Below are positions 44,399 to 54,278 of a DNA stretch of 64,000 bases, one piece after another. Where the stretch lies: contig NZ_FRBW01000002.1 in NCBI RefSeq assembly GCF_900142725.1, forward strand, positions 558,001-622,000, in the 5' to 3' direction. The position numbers were made by a program, and so were the translations under genes. Source of the DNA: Roseibium suaedae. Its GTDB lineage: Bacteria; Pseudomonadota; Alphaproteobacteria; Rhizobiales; Stappiaceae. The notes under the pieces are model-generated. The model saw nothing but the letters and a program-made list of their open reading frames with translations, was not told the origin of the DNA and ran no database searches. The first letter of the stretch is position 1. Each line of letters opens with the position of its first letter.

Positions 44399-45481
44399 TC
44401 AGATGATCTCGTCCTCATCGAACATCGGATCGGCTTCAAGCTGCATGATCAGGCTTTCGACTGTCGCCTCGGCGGCTCCTTGCGCCTTGATCTCGGCAAC
44501 ATGGAACAGCCCGTCGCCTTCATTGACGACCGGAAGGTTCGTGCGGCCGATGATCAATCCACTTACGGCGGCCAGCACCTCCCGTTCCACTTCACCGAAG
44601 GGATCGGACACGATGCCCAAAAGCTCTCCCTCGCTCACCATGCTGCCCGTGGTCTTGAAAGACCGGAGCAGACCGCCGGCAGGCGACCGCACCCAACTGG
44701 TGTGGGAGGTCAGGATCGAGGCGGCCTTCGGCTTGGTGACACCTTTGGCCGAAATCATGCCGAGATGGCGCAGCACGCGGAGAATGCCCGACACACCGGC
44801 GCGGATTGCCATTTCATCGAAACGCAGCCCCTCGCCTGCCTCGTATAGCAGAATGTCTTTCCCCTGCGCCTGCGCTGCCTGACGCAACGAGCCATCGCGC
44901 AGTTTCGACTTAACGATGACCGGCGCCCCGAAAGCACGGGCCAGGGCAAGAGTATCGTCCCGTGAAGGAGAAATGCGGATCTGAGGCAGGTTCGTACGGT
45001 GGATCGCGGCGGAGTGCAGATCAATGCCGAAGTCGCAGCGGCTGACAATCTCGCTCATGAACAGCCAGGCGAGACGGGCGGCCAGGGAGCCCTTCTGGCT
45101 GCCGGGAAACGACCGGTTGAGATCGCGACGGTCCGGCAGATAACGGGAATTGGTCATGAAGCCGAAGGAATTGACGATTGGCACCACCAGCAAGGTACCC
45201 TTCAGCGTGTCCAGATTGTCCGCCCGAAGCAGCCGCCGGGCAATCTCGACCCCGATAACCTCGTCCCCGTGAACGGCGGCGCTGACGAAGATCACCGGCC
45301 CGGGCCTGCGTCCATGAATGACATGAACCGACATGGCCACCGGCGTGTGATCGGACAGAACGCTGACCGGCAGCGCGACGGTGCGCCGCGTTCCGGCGGC
45401 AACCATTTGCGTCCCGATTTCGAAGGGCGCACGCGGGGTCTTGTCCTGCCCTGTTGCCGCACCGGCCGTCTTGCTGGTCAT
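44399..45481 (-). CDS. Succinylglutamate desuccinylase/aspartoacylase family deacylase
   Basis: A 360-residue zinc carboxypeptidase-like deacylase. Zinc ligands are visible in VHGDEVIG (H-x2-E) and IDLHSAA (His); NRSFPG and the C-terminal beta domain (LRSFKTTGSMVSEGELLG, barrel-sandwich hybrid) are typical. It is the third gene of an operon with the RimB-like protease and RimK ligase, 22 bp after rimK. In this context it may remove or process glutamate-linked acyl groups connected to ribosomal protein modification; that is inferred from linkage only. Confidence 0.85.
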   Translation of the reverse strand: MTSKTAGAATGQDKTPRAPFEIGTQMVAAGTRRTVALPVSVLSDHTPVAMSVHVIHGRRPGPVIFVSAAVHGDEVIGVEIARRLLRADNLDTLKGTLLVVPIVNSFGFMTNSRYLPDRRDLNRSFPGSQKGSLAARLAWLFMSEIVSRCDFGIDLHSAAIHRTNLPQIRISPSRDDTLALARAFGAPVIVKSKLRDGSLRQAAQAQGKDILLYEAGEGLRFDEMAIRAGVSGILRVLRHLGMISAKGVTKPKAASILTSHTSWVRSPAGGLLRSFKTTGSMVSEGELLGIVSDPFGEVEREVLAAVSGLIIGRTNLPVVNEGDGLFHVAEIKAQGAAEATVESLIMQLEADPMFDEDEII

Positions 45482-45503
45482 TGCCCCACCTTCCGTCCGG
45501 CCT

Positions 45504-46409
45504 TCAGCCCTTGCCCTTGGTCTTGGTCTTTCCGGCTTGCGCGTTCTTCATCAGGAAATCAATGATTTTCCCGGCCACATCGATGCCGGTCGCCATCTCC
45601 ATACCCTGCAGTCCCGGAGAGGAATTGACCTCCATGACCACCGGCCCATGATTTGAGCGGAGCATGTCGACGCCGCAGACATTCAGCCCCATGGACTTTG
45701 CCGCCCGGATGGCCGTCGAACGCTCTTCCGGCGAGATGCGGATCATTTCTGCCGACCCACCCCGGTGCAGGTTGGAGCGGAACTCCCCCGGAGCCCCCAC
45801 CCGCTTCATGCTGGCGATCACCTTGCCGCCCACAACGAAGGCGCGAATATCGGTGCCGCCAGCTTCCTTGATGAACTCCTGAACCAAGATGTTCACATTG
45901 GCGCCGCGAAAGGCCTCGATCACCGACTTGGCCGACCGCTCCGTGTCGGCCAGAACCACGCCGATGCCCTGCGTGCCCTCGAGAAGCTTGATCACGACAG
46001 GCGCACCGCCAGCCGTCTTCAGCACCTCTTCGGTCATCTTCGGATCATGGGCAAAGGTCGTCACCGGCAGGCCGATGCCATCGCGGGCCAGAAGCTGCAT
46101 GGACCGCAGCTTGTCGCGGGAGCGTCCGATGGCAACAGATTCATTGAGCGGATAGACGCCCATCATCTCGAACTGGCGCAGCACCGCCAGACCGTAGAAG
46201 GTGATCGAAGCGCCGATCCGGGGGATGACCGCGTCATAGCCCTCCAGCTTGCTGCCGTTGTAGAAGATCTCAGGCCGGCGCGAGGCAATATTCATGTAGC
46301 AGCGCAACGTGTTGATGATGTCGAGCTGGTGGCCACGTTCTTCCGCAGCCTCTTTCAGACGCTTGTGAGAATAGAGGTCCGGATTGCGGGCCAGCATTGC
46401 AATTTTCAT
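45504..46409 (-). CDS. rimK: Ribosomal protein S6 glutamate ligase RimK
   Basis: A 301-residue ATP-grasp ligase, the same length as E. coli RimK (300). The family N-terminus [18 protein letters not shown], the nucleotide-binding [15 protein letters not shown] and the metal-binding [14 protein letters not shown] are present. It adds glutamate residues to the C-terminus of ribosomal protein S6 (RpsF). It is placed between a RimB-like protease gene (42 bp upstream) and a deacylase gene. In Pseudomonas, RimK activity is modulated by cyclic di-GMP; several c-di-GMP proteins are also encoded in this window. Confidence 0.95.
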   Translation of the reverse strand: MKIAMLARNPDLYSHKRLKEAAEERGHQLDIINTLRCYMNIASRRPEIFYNGSKLEGYDAVIPRIGASITFYGLAVLRQFEMMGVYPLNESVAIGRSRDKLRSMQLLARDGIGLPVTTFAHDPKMTEEVLKTAGGAPVVIKLLEGTQGIGVVLADTERSAKSVIEAFRGANVNILVQEFIKEAGGTDIRAFVVGGKVIASMKRVGAPGEFRSNLHRGGSAEMIRISPEERSTAIRAAKSMGLNVCGVDMLRSNHGPVVMEVNSSPGLQGMEMATGIDVAGKIIDFLMKNAQAGKTKTKGKG

Positions 46410-46451
46410 GGGTTCCGTCCCTGAAAGGGGATGCGGCAAAGCCGCGTTGTC

Positions 46452-47045
46452 TTAGAGTTCGCTGACGCGGACAGGACTGTCGCTCAGCGTCAGGCCGCCC
46501 GGCTCAATCAGCGGGGGCCCGGCAATGAAGGACCGGCCGGGACTGACGAGAATGCCCCGGTTCCGGATAGCGGTCCGGCCCAGGATCATGTCGAAGCCCA
46601 TCTTTTCCCGGTCGGCCAGGGAAAGGTCCACATGCCAGCGGTGGCTGCCCAGAACGAGCAGTGCCCGGATCACGATGCGGCGCTCGGGAACGCCGCTCGT
46701 GTTCTTGATATCGCGCTGATCCAGCACGGGCGCCTCGATCCTGAAACGCTTGTGGTGGCGGGAAGCAGGGATCCGGAAGCGGACCCAGTCCTCGCCCTCA
46801 CGCTGAAACAGCTCCATGTCCTTGGCATGGATGGCTGAAGTCCTGGCCCCCGTGTCGATCTTCGCCCGCATGTCGGCGATGCCGAGTTCAGGAAGGGCCA
46901 CATGCTCGCGCCAGCCGATGGTCAGCCCAAGGCGCACCTTGGCCTTACCCTCTGGCGAGGACTTCCGGTCTGCCGGCAGCTTTGTAGACAGCACTTTGCG
47001 CATCAGGTCATGCCGGCGATGGGGCGTCAGGGGATCTGGCGCCAT
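46452..47045 (-). CDS. rimB: RimB-like retropepsin/ATP-dependent zinc protease family protein
   Basis: A 197-residue protein. The C-terminal 150 residues carry the retropepsin-like fold (DUF785), with IGWREHVALPELGI and the aspartyl-protease motif IDTGARTSAIHA; LGRTAIRNRG follows near the end. In Pseudomonas the equivalent RimB trims the poly-glutamate tail that RimK adds to S6. It is the first gene of the rimB-rimK-deacylase operon. The start is ATG 47045, with ATG 47003 as an alternative. Confidence 0.8.
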   Translation of the reverse strand: MAPDPLTPHRRHDLMRKVLSTKLPADRKSSPEGKAKVRLGLTIGWREHVALPELGIADMRAKIDTGARTSAIHAKDMELFQREGEDWVRFRIPASRHHKRFRIEAPVLDQRDIKNTSGVPERRIVIRALLVLGSHRWHVDLSLADREKMGFDMILGRTAIRNRGILVSPGRSFIAGPPLIEPGGLTLSDSPVRVSEL

Positions 47046-47219
47046 CAGGATTTGAGGACAGCCCGGCTATAGCCGGCAACTGAGTTTGTCCAACCAAATT
47101 TACGGCATCATGACAGGATCCACAGATCCGCACAGAGGGATTTGCAGGCTGCACACAGACTGCTTGACACGGCTGGCTTTTTGCCGGGCAGAACAGTCGG
47201 CGAAATGCTCTCCCGGACC

Positions 47220-47807
47220 CTAGCGCCGCCAGGGGTTCTTCGGGCTCCGGTCATCGCTGAGGCTGCCGCGGCTGCGGGCTGTCAAAGCCTCGATGGCATC
47301 GGCCAGATGGATTTCCTGAATGTTGTAATCACCGCGCTCGACGCGGATCCGGTGCGCTTCCAGCATCACCTCGCCGTGGGAGATCCCTGCCGGCGGTTCG
47401 AACCGGTAGGAGGCCAGTTCGATCAGAAAACCCAGAGGATCACGGAAATAGATACTGTCCATGAAACCCCGGTCTTTCGGACCGCTGTGTGCAACCCTGC
47501 GCTCATCCAGCCGTTCCACGATCTGGCTGAAGGTGGCCTGCGACACGCTGAGCGCCAGGTGATGCACCGCGCCAATGTCTTGCGGAACCTTCACCGGGTC
47601 AGGCCGGCGCTCTTCATTGGTAAAGATCGTGATCAACCGGCCATCGCCCGGATCAAAGTAGAGGTGGCTTTCATTCGGATTGTCGAGGTTCGGCTGCTCA
47701 AAGACGAAGGGCATGCCCAGCACGCCTTCCCAGAAGTCGATGGACGTCTGCCGGTCCGCACCAACAAGCGTAATGTGGTGAACCCCTTGGGTCTGGATCT
47801 TGCGCAT
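47220..47807 (-). CDS. VOC-family (glyoxalase/dioxygenase fold) protein
   Basis: A 195-residue vicinal-oxygen-chelate protein with two beta-alpha-beta-beta-beta modules. Likely metal ligands are His in GVHHITLV, His in GAVHHLALSVS and Glu in GFLIELASYRF. The module sequence resembles ring-cleaving dioxygenase-like or glyoxalase proteins; the C-terminal 45 residues (IRVERGDYNIQEIHLADAIEAL) extend beyond the fold. No aromatic degradation genes are adjacent, so the substrate is unknown. Confidence 0.83.
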   Translation of the reverse strand: MRKIQTQGVHHITLVGADRQTSIDFWEGVLGMPFVFEQPNLDNPNESHLYFDPGDGRLITIFTNEERRPDPVKVPQDIGAVHHLALSVSQATFSQIVERLDERRVAHSGPKDRGFMDSIYFRDPLGFLIELASYRFEPPAGISHGEVMLEAHRIRVERGDYNIQEIHLADAIEALTARSRGSLSDDRSPKNPWRR

Positions 47808-48142
47808 GGCCTGCTCCCCTCTTTCTGACGTTCTTCAGAAATGGCTATCGCAGCATGGGCATCCCCGCAAGAAAGACTGGCAACTGATGGCGTGAACAGT
47901 GCGTCCAGCGGTACACGGCTTGCGGTATGATCTTGTCTGAACGCTCCGGTCTTCAGCAGGATCTTCCGAGATCCTCGTCCGAAGCCCTTTCAATCACGGC
48001 AGAACACTCTATTGTTGTAGTCCTCTTCCTTTTTTCCGGGACAGACCCTGACCGGCTGACCATCCTCGTTTCAGCCAGCCTGTCTGCTCCGGCTCACTTG
48101 TCCGGCCACATCGGCCGGTCCACACCGGGACCTTTGCTCCAG
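47808..48142. other. Divergent intergenic region with no visible feature
   Basis: This 335-bp gap separates the VOC gene (minus) and the EamA gene (plus). A longer in-frame extension of the EamA reading frame to 47927 exists, but it lacks transporter-like sequence and a ribosome site. No terminator or palindrome stands out. Confidence 0.4.
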
Positions 48143-49102
48143 ATGGATCAGCCGACCGACGCCCCTGCTTCTTTTGCCGGACGCATACGGCACCGTCTCG
48201 AGAAGCTGCCCGGCAATTCCATCGGAGCTTTGTGGATCCTCCAGGCCGCCGTTCTGTTCACGCTCATGAGCATGTTCATCAAGCTGGTTGGCCAGGACAT
48301 CAGCATCTTCCAGATCCTGCTGATCCGGCAGGCGACCATGGCGGTCATTGTCGCGCCAAAGATCCTGCATGGACTGCCCGGTTCGCTCTACACCCGAAGG
48401 CCGGATCTTCAGGTCGCCCGTATCGCCCTTGCCTGCACAGCGATGCTTTGCGGATTTTCTGCGGTCATTTACCTGCCGCTTGCCGAAGCGACGGCGCTCG
48501 GCTTCTCGAAGACCTTCTTCGTCACGATCTTTGCGATCATCTTCCTGAGCGAAAAGGTGGGCCGCCACCGCTGGGCAGCGACCATCGTCGGCTTCATCGG
48601 CGTAATCATCATGCTGCGGCCGGGCAGCGGAGGCCTGTTCGATCCCTATGCGGCTCTGGCCATCGGCGGCGCGGCCGCCGCAGGGCTTGTAACCATCATC
48701 CTGCGCATCCTGACCAGGACGGACCTGCCCTCCACGATCCTGACCTATCAGGCCGTTGGCGTCGGGCTGATCATGATCATTCCGGCGATCTACGCCTGGA
48801 AGGACCCAACACTGGAACAATGGACCCTGATGATCCTCATCGGCATCGTGTCCTGGGCGGGCCAGATGTCCAACATCCGGGCTTTCCGGGCCGGAGAGCC
48901 CACTGCCATTGCCTCGCTCGACTACACCCGGCTGATCTATGCCACCATCATCGGTGTGCTGGTGTTCGGAAACTGGCCGGGCGTGGAGACCTACATCGGT
49001 GCCGCCTTCATCATCGGCGGATCGCTCTATGTCATCCGCCGCGAGGCCGCCCTTGGCCGCGCCCTCGCCCGCTCCGCCGACAGCCGCGGCTATAACAACT
49101 AA
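48143..49102 (+). CDS. EamA/DMT-family transporter
   Basis: A 319-residue membrane protein with about ten helices. It has the EamA signature LPLAEATALGFSKTFFVTIFAIIFLSEKVGRHRWAA and GVIIMLRPG. The start at 48143 (MDQPTDA) is chosen because upstream codons encode a hydrophilic, non-conserved extension. It is the third EamA paralogue of the window and probably exports a metabolite of unknown nature. Confidence 0.83.
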   Translation: MDQPTDAPASFAGRIRHRLEKLPGNSIGALWILQAAVLFTLMSMFIKLVGQDISIFQILLIRQATMAVIVAPKILHGLPGSLYTRRPDLQVARIALACTAMLCGFSAVIYLPLAEATALGFSKTFFVTIFAIIFLSEKVGRHRWAATIVGFIGVIIMLRPGSGGLFDPYAALAIGGAAAAGLVTIILRILTRTDLPSTILTYQAVGVGLIMIIPAIYAWKDPTLEQWTLMILIGIVSWAGQMSNIRAFRAGEPTAIASLDYTRLIYATIIGVLVFGNWPGVETYIGAAFIIGGSLYVIRREAALGRALARSADSRGYNN

Positions 49103-49134
49103 AACAGCTCCGATTTTATGGTCGCCAAGCGACG

Positions 49135-50112
49135 TTATTTCACGAGTGTTTCGCGGAACGCCTCAAAGCTGCATGGATGCAAGTCCAGATCCTTACCGAG
49201 AATTTTTGCCGCCCAGTAGGAAAGCTCCAGCCGGGAAAAATCATAGGAAGTTCGAGTTGCGACCTCCAACTCCTCTTCCAGCCTCTGCTGAGACAGTTCA
49301 GCCCAGTCCTTCAGGATGACAACCGGCAGGCCCTCGTACAGGGGATCAAGGCTGGATGTCGTCACCACCGGTATGGTGCCAAGAAGATATGCTTCCCAAG
49401 TCCGATGGCAATCCAGCCCGTTCCCGTGCGGGCTCAGAGTGAAAGCAAAAGTGCTGTTCAGCTCCCAGCTTTCCATTCGAGGAATGAATTTCTCTTGATA
49501 GTAGACCGCACGCCGGTCAGCTTCGTCCAAACATGCCTGCCGGTTTCCTCTTTCAGGAACGAAATGCCAATTTGAAAACGCGATCGGCTTCTTGTTCGCA
49601 AGAGGCCCTGCCGCGTGGCCAATACGGCAGATCATTTCCTCTTGCAGTTCGGGAGTGATGTATCTCCCCCAACTGTGACGGCCTTTCCGGCGCACTCTTT
49701 TCGAGGAAAGCGTGTGATAGTCGACGCCAAGCGGGAGATTGACCAGCTTAGGATGCAGCGTGTCCAGGTTCTGGGCATACCACCTGATTATAAGAGGGTG
49801 ATCGAGAAGCGTCTGCATATAGCCTTCGGGAAATGAGCTTTCCTTCAGAGGAATATCCGCATCACCCGTCACCAGCACGAACGGAGAGCGGATGGACGGT
49901 AGATAGTTCTCGATAAAATCCGGAATCATTGTCGCTGAAAGATAGAGCGTGCCGAACTCGCCTTTGAGGCGTTTCGCAAGGTCAGCCGGGATTTGTTCGG
50001 CATCTGATTCCGGATCCGCCGTGTGAAGCTCAACAGACTTCAAAATCCCGCGGCTTGATATAAAACGGCACTCGTTCTCTTGCTTACCCCTGCGCCGCCA
50101 GAAACCAAACAT
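49135..50112 (-). CDS. Exostosin-like glycosyltransferase, probable
   Basis: A 325-residue protein of uncertain family. FTLSPHGNGLDCHRTWEAYLLGTIPVVTTSSLDPLYEGLPVVIL resembles the sugar-nucleotide end of exostosin/GT47-type transferases, and HPLIIRWYAQNLDTLHPKLVNLPLGVDYHTL is a conserved-looking central block. No signal peptide or membrane helix is present. Its base composition is visibly less GC-rich (near 50%) than neighbouring genes, suggesting acquisition by transfer. A perfect 12-bp stem-loop lies 38 bp before the start. A surface polysaccharide role is plausible but unproven. Confidence 0.6.
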   Translation of the reverse strand: MFGFWRRRGKQENECRFISSRGILKSVELHTADPESDAEQIPADLAKRLKGEFGTLYLSATMIPDFIENYLPSIRSPFVLVTGDADIPLKESSFPEGYMQTLLDHPLIIRWYAQNLDTLHPKLVNLPLGVDYHTLSSKRVRRKGRHSWGRYITPELQEEMICRIGHAAGPLANKKPIAFSNWHFVPERGNRQACLDEADRRAVYYQEKFIPRMESWELNSTFAFTLSPHGNGLDCHRTWEAYLLGTIPVVTTSSLDPLYEGLPVVILKDWAELSQQRLEEELEVATRTSYDFSRLELSYWAAKILGKDLDLHPCSFEAFRETLVK

Positions 50113-50149
50113 GCCCAAACCTTTTTTGTGTCTACAATTCATAACCGCT

Positions 50150-50181
50150 GCAACACATGCCACTTTCGCGGCATGTGTTGC
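50150..50181 (-). terminator. Stem-loop between fadD and the exostosin-like gene
   Basis: A perfect 12-bp stem GCAACACATGCC / GGCATGTGTTGC has an 8-base loop and no T run. It may end the fadD transcript or shape the leader of the following gene. Confidence 0.5.
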
Positions 50182-50254
50182 ATGCAGGGCGCCAAACTAG
50201 CAGTACACGTCCAAGACACCAGAGCTATTTTGAGAGATACCGCGGGTAAATAGC

Positions 50255-51913
50255 TTACTGCGCAGCAGAACGCTTCGCAGCTTCCTCTTCCACCAGTTCC
50301 TTCTTGGAGAGTTTTCCAACCATTGTCTTGGGAAGCTGGGTGCGGAATTCGATCTCGCGCGGCAATTCAATGGCCGACAGATGCCCCTTGAGGAAAGCCT
50401 TCAGCTCGTCCGCCGTCAGCTCATGGCCTTCCTTCAGCTTCACGAAAGCCTTCGGAGACTGGCCGCGATACGTATCCGGAATGGCAATCACAATGCATTC
50501 CTCGACAGCCTCATGCTGATAGATCGCCTCTTCGATCACCCGCGGATAGACGTTGTATCCGGAGCAGAGAATGAGATCCTTGATCCGGTCGACCAGGTAG
50601 ATATAGCCGTCCTCGTCCTGGTAGCCGACATCGCCCGTGTGCAGGAAGCCGCCCGGTTCGATCGTGTCGGCCGTGGCTTCGGGACGCTTCCAGTACCCTG
50701 CCATGACCTGCGGCCCCTTGAGGCACAATTCGCCCTTTTCACCCCGCGCAACCGGCTTGGACAGGTCCGCCAGATCGCGGAACTCCGGGGTGGTGCCGGG
50801 CACAGGCATGCCGATAGAGCCCGGACGCGACGGACGGTCCAGCGGATTGACGGCACAGACCGGAGAGGCCTCCGTCAGGCCGTAGCCTTCCACGAGCACG
50901 CAGCCTGTCAGCTTTTCAAAGCTCTCCTTCACCTCCACAGGCAAGGGTGCGCCGCCGGATAGGCAGATCTTGATCGAGGACAGATCATAATTCTGGGTCA
51001 GCGGAGAATTATTGATGGCGGTATAGATCGTCGGCACGCCGGGGAAGAGCGTCACCCGCTTGCGCTTGATGACATCCAGCAGGGCTTTGAGCTCAAAGCG
51101 CGGCTGCAGCACCATTTCGGCGCCAAGCACCACCGCCAGATTCTGGGCTACCGTCATGGCAAAGACGTGGAAGAAAGGCAGAACGCAGAGAAGCTTCTCC
51201 TCCCCCGGCTTAGCCTTGTCGAAGACACAGCGCATCTGCTCGATATTGGCCGACAGATTGGCGTGGGTCAGCATCGCCCCTTTCGGCACGCCGGTGGTGC
51301 CGCCGGTATATTGAAGCACCGCCACGGCCGTCTTCGGATCGATGGCCACCGGAGCCGGCTTGGCTCCGACCGACATCAGCGCATCATAATGGACATGGGC
51401 CGGGCCATCGGGAACCGAGGCAAGCTCCTTGCGCTTGAACAGTTTGAACAGAATATTCTTCGGGAACGGCAGAATCGGCGCCATCGGACAGACGATGATC
51501 GTGTCCAGTACCTTTTCCTGGCGCACGGCTTCGACCTTGTCGAAGATCATCTTGAGGTCCATCGTCACCATGATGCGCACATCCGCATCCCGGCTTTGGA
51601 AGGCCAGCTCGCGCTCGACATAGAGCGGATTGAAGTTCACCACCGTTCCGCCGACCTTGAGGATCGCGAAATAGAACAGCGTGTAATAGGGGGTGTTAGG
51701 CAGGCAGAGCCCGACATTGACGCCGGGCTTGACACCCCGTGCCTGAAGGCCGGCAGCCAGACGGTCGACCAGTTCGCCATATTCCCGGTATGTCCAGACC
51801 TTGCCCAGGAAATCTGCAGCGGGACGGCTGCCGAAGTCCGCAATTGTCCTGTCGAGATAATATTGCACAGTACGGGGCTCGAATGCCGCGCACCACTCCT
51901 CCGCTGATGTCAT
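50255..51913 (-). CDS. fadD: Long-chain fatty-acid--CoA ligase
   Basis: A 552-residue adenylate-forming enzyme. The AMP-binding signature YTGGTTGVPKGA, the YGLTEASPV motif, HTGDVGYQDEDGYIYLVDRIKDLI and the FACS-like VEGYGLTE region are all present; the C-terminal LPKTMVGKLSKKELV holds the catalytic lysine. It activates long-chain fatty acids to acyl-CoA at the inner membrane. The ATG at 51913 has GGAG 6 bases upstream. It pairs functionally with the FadL-type porin gene at 32686, although they are far apart. Confidence 0.9.
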   Translation of the reverse strand: MTSAEEWCAAFEPRTVQYYLDRTIADFGSRPAADFLGKVWTYREYGELVDRLAAGLQARGVKPGVNVGLCLPNTPYYTLFYFAILKVGGTVVNFNPLYVERELAFQSRDADVRIMVTMDLKMIFDKVEAVRQEKVLDTIIVCPMAPILPFPKNILFKLFKRKELASVPDGPAHVHYDALMSVGAKPAPVAIDPKTAVAVLQYTGGTTGVPKGAMLTHANLSANIEQMRCVFDKAKPGEEKLLCVLPFFHVFAMTVAQNLAVVLGAEMVLQPRFELKALLDVIKRKRVTLFPGVPTIYTAINNSPLTQNYDLSSIKICLSGGAPLPVEVKESFEKLTGCVLVEGYGLTEASPVCAVNPLDRPSRPGSIGMPVPGTTPEFRDLADLSKPVARGEKGELCLKGPQVMAGYWKRPEATADTIEPGGFLHTGDVGYQDEDGYIYLVDRIKDLILCSGYNVYPRVIEEAIYQHEAVEECIVIAIPDTYRGQSPKAFVKLKEGHELTADELKAFLKGHLSAIELPREIEFRTQLPKTMVGKLSKKELVEEEAAKRSAAQ

Positions 51914-52159
51914 GGCGAACTCCAACTCGCTCTTTTATGTTCGGCTCCCAGTGCCCCATGAGACCGGCCCGGACCTTTGCCCGCAGCCTGTCCCACCCTC
52001 CTCAGGTGGTCATGTAGCCGTTTGCCCGCAATGGGCAAGTATCCAACTTGGACACACCCTTCCGTTTACGTCAACTCACGACGTTGCGGCACCCATGCAC
52101 TTCAACGTGGAAAGCCCGGCTTTGTTTAAAATCTGATGGGTTAGCTCTGCTGGCTTCTG

Positions 52160-53887
52160 TCAAATCAGCTCAAACCTGTTCACATCAAACAGCCCGAAGT
52201 CGGTGATTTTCAGATGCGGAATAACCGGAAGCGGCAGGAAGGCCACTTGCAGGAATGGCTCCGGCAGAACGCAGCCCAGCGCCTTTGCCGCCGCCCGCAG
52301 ATGCTCCAGCTGTTCGCGCACGGTCTCGAAGGGCTCAAGGCTCATCAAACCCGCAAGCGGCAAGGCAAGCTCGGCCTTGACCTCGTCGCCATCGGCAACG
52401 GCAAAGCCGCCGTTCATGGCGATCACCCGGTTCACGGCAGCCGCCATGGCGGTCTCGGATGCCCCCACAACACAGATGTTGTGGCTGTCATGCCCCACGG
52501 ATGAAGCAATGGCCCCACGCGTCAAACCGAAACCCGATACGAAGCCGCACCCCACATTGCCGGTCCGCTTGTGCCGCTCGACAACAGCCACCTTCAGGGC
52601 ATCTTGCGTCAGGTCGATCCCGGCTTCCCCATTGCTGGCTGGAAGCGTTTTCTTCAGATGCTCGGTGATGATGCGCCCCGGAACCACGCCGATGACATCG
52701 GTCTCGCCCTCTCTTGCCGCGACCTTGAAGGCAGCGGTCGTTACCGGGGCGGCCTTGACGCTGGTCAGACCGACGGGTGCCACGATCTTGCGGGCCGCGA
52801 ATTCTGCCTCGCCGGCCTGCCGTCCGCCGCAGATCACGCTGGCCACACGGCAATCTTCAAAATCATCCAGAAGAACGATGTCCGCCCGCCAGCCCGGAGC
52901 AATCTGGCCACGGTCCTTGAGGCCAAAGGCATTGGCCGCAGACCAGCTTGCCGCGCGATAGGCGTCCAGCGGCCGGATGCCCTTGGCAATGAGCCGCCGG
53001 ATCATGCTGTCGAGATGGCCCTCTTCCGCAATGTCCAGCGGATTGCGGTCGTCGGTGCACAGGGCGACGAAGCCGGAGACATCCGGTTGCAGGATCGGAG
53101 CAAGCGCATCGAGATCCTTGGACACAGAACCTTCGCGGATCAGGATCGTCATGCCCTTGGAGAGTTTCTCCAGCGCCTCTTCCGCGGTGGTCGCTTCATG
53201 ATCCGTCCGGATACCAGCGGCCAGATAGCCATTCAGTGCCAAGCCGGACAGAAGCGGCGCGTGACCATCGATGTGCCCACCCTGGAACGCTGCGAGCTTG
53301 GCCAGAACCTTTGGATCGCGCGCCAGAACGCCCGGGAAATTCATGAACTCGGCAAGACCGATGACCTTGGGATGATCGCGCAGCGGCAACAGGTCCTCGA
53401 TCTCCAGACAGGCACCCGAGGTTTCAAAACGTGTGGCAGGGACGCAGGAGGACAGGTTTACCCGGAGGTCCATCACCGTCTCGAGCGAACTGTCGAGGAA
53501 ATACTGGATGCCTTCCGCACCAAGCACATTGGCGATCTCGTGCGGATCGCAAATCGCCGTGGTCACGCCATGGGGCAGAACGCAGCGGTCAAACTCGAAG
53601 GGGGTAACAAGCGAGGATTCGACATGAAGATGGGTGTCGATGAACCCCGGTACGGCCACGCGACCACCGGCATCGATCTCGCGCACTGCCGTATACCGGC
53701 CGTGAATGCCGACAATGCGGTCAGCCACGATGGCGATATCCGTTTCGACCATCGACCCGTCAAGGACAGAAAAGACGCGTGCGTTCCGGATGACCAGATC
53801 GGCTGGCTCATCGCCCGTTCCAGCCGCAATGGCCCGCGCCAGGAAACGCTCCATGGCCTGGGTGTCAGGGTTCGCGGAATTTTCCAT
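52160..53887 (-). CDS. ade: Adenine deaminase
   Basis: A 575-residue amidohydrolase. [20 protein letters not shown] and [11 protein letters not shown] provide metal-binding histidines, and [12 protein letters not shown] the catalytic Asp region. The C-terminal half has the adenine-deaminase-specific [13 protein letters not shown] block. The length is close to bacterial Ade enzymes (about 590). It converts adenine to hypoxanthine and ammonia in purine salvage. It is monocistronic and divergent from the ROK regulator gene. Confidence 0.93.
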   Translation of the reverse strand: MENSANPDTQAMERFLARAIAAGTGDEPADLVIRNARVFSVLDGSMVETDIAIVADRIVGIHGRYTAVREIDAGGRVAVPGFIDTHLHVESSLVTPFEFDRCVLPHGVTTAICDPHEIANVLGAEGIQYFLDSSLETVMDLRVNLSSCVPATRFETSGACLEIEDLLPLRDHPKVIGLAEFMNFPGVLARDPKVLAKLAAFQGGHIDGHAPLLSGLALNGYLAAGIRTDHEATTAEEALEKLSKGMTILIREGSVSKDLDALAPILQPDVSGFVALCTDDRNPLDIAEEGHLDSMIRRLIAKGIRPLDAYRAASWSAANAFGLKDRGQIAPGWRADIVLLDDFEDCRVASVICGGRQAGEAEFAARKIVAPVGLTSVKAAPVTTAAFKVAAREGETDVIGVVPGRIITEHLKKTLPASNGEAGIDLTQDALKVAVVERHKRTGNVGCGFVSGFGLTRGAIASSVGHDSHNICVVGASETAMAAAVNRVIAMNGGFAVADGDEVKAELALPLAGLMSLEPFETVREQLEHLRAAAKALGCVLPEPFLQVAFLPLPVIPHLKITDFGLFDVNRFELI

Positions 53888-54278
53888 GCAACGCTCCGGA
53901 TCTTGTCTCGTCCGACTTCGGACCTTCTGGTGTCAGCTTAGCCTGCGGGCCGGATGCGAAGCAAAGATTCCACGCCACCTGCTCGAACTCCTGAACAACT
54001 ATTGCCCCCTGAAACAAATAGCAGGCTCGATATTTCTGCCAGTTTCGCGAAACTGCGAGCTCCGGCAAACTGTCCGGAATGAAAGATTTTTCACAATCAG
54101 AACCGGAAATATTTCAGACACTTGCCGCAGCGCACTGTTTTCCATCCGCACTGCATCAACGTTTTCTGATTGACTCAAACGGGGGACGATGGATTAATTA
54201 AATCAAGAATAATTAATCTAAATTCGTCGCCCCATCGAACGAACTCATCGCTCTTCCCCGTGCAAGGGAGAGCGGACC
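53888..54278. other. Divergent regulatory region between ade and the ROK regulator
   Basis: This 391-bp non-coding stretch becomes AT-rich near 54160-54230 and contains a perfect 9-9-9 inverted repeat (own entry). A GGGAGAG ribosome site precedes the ROK start. No reading frame here has credible coding character. Confidence 0.6.
54192..54218. promoter_or_regulatory. Candidate ROK-regulator operator
   Basis: A perfect inverted repeat GATTAATTA-N9-TAATTAATC lies 61 bp upstream of the ROK regulator start. AT-rich symmetric sites with a spacer of about 9 bp are typical for Mlc/NagC/XylR-type ROK repressors, so autoregulation is likely. Confidence 0.55.

Noticed and set aside
47927-48142. N-terminal extension of the third EamA transporter
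   Set aside because: The extra 72 residues are not transporter-like and there is no ribosome site at 47927; the ATG at 48143 gives the family length.
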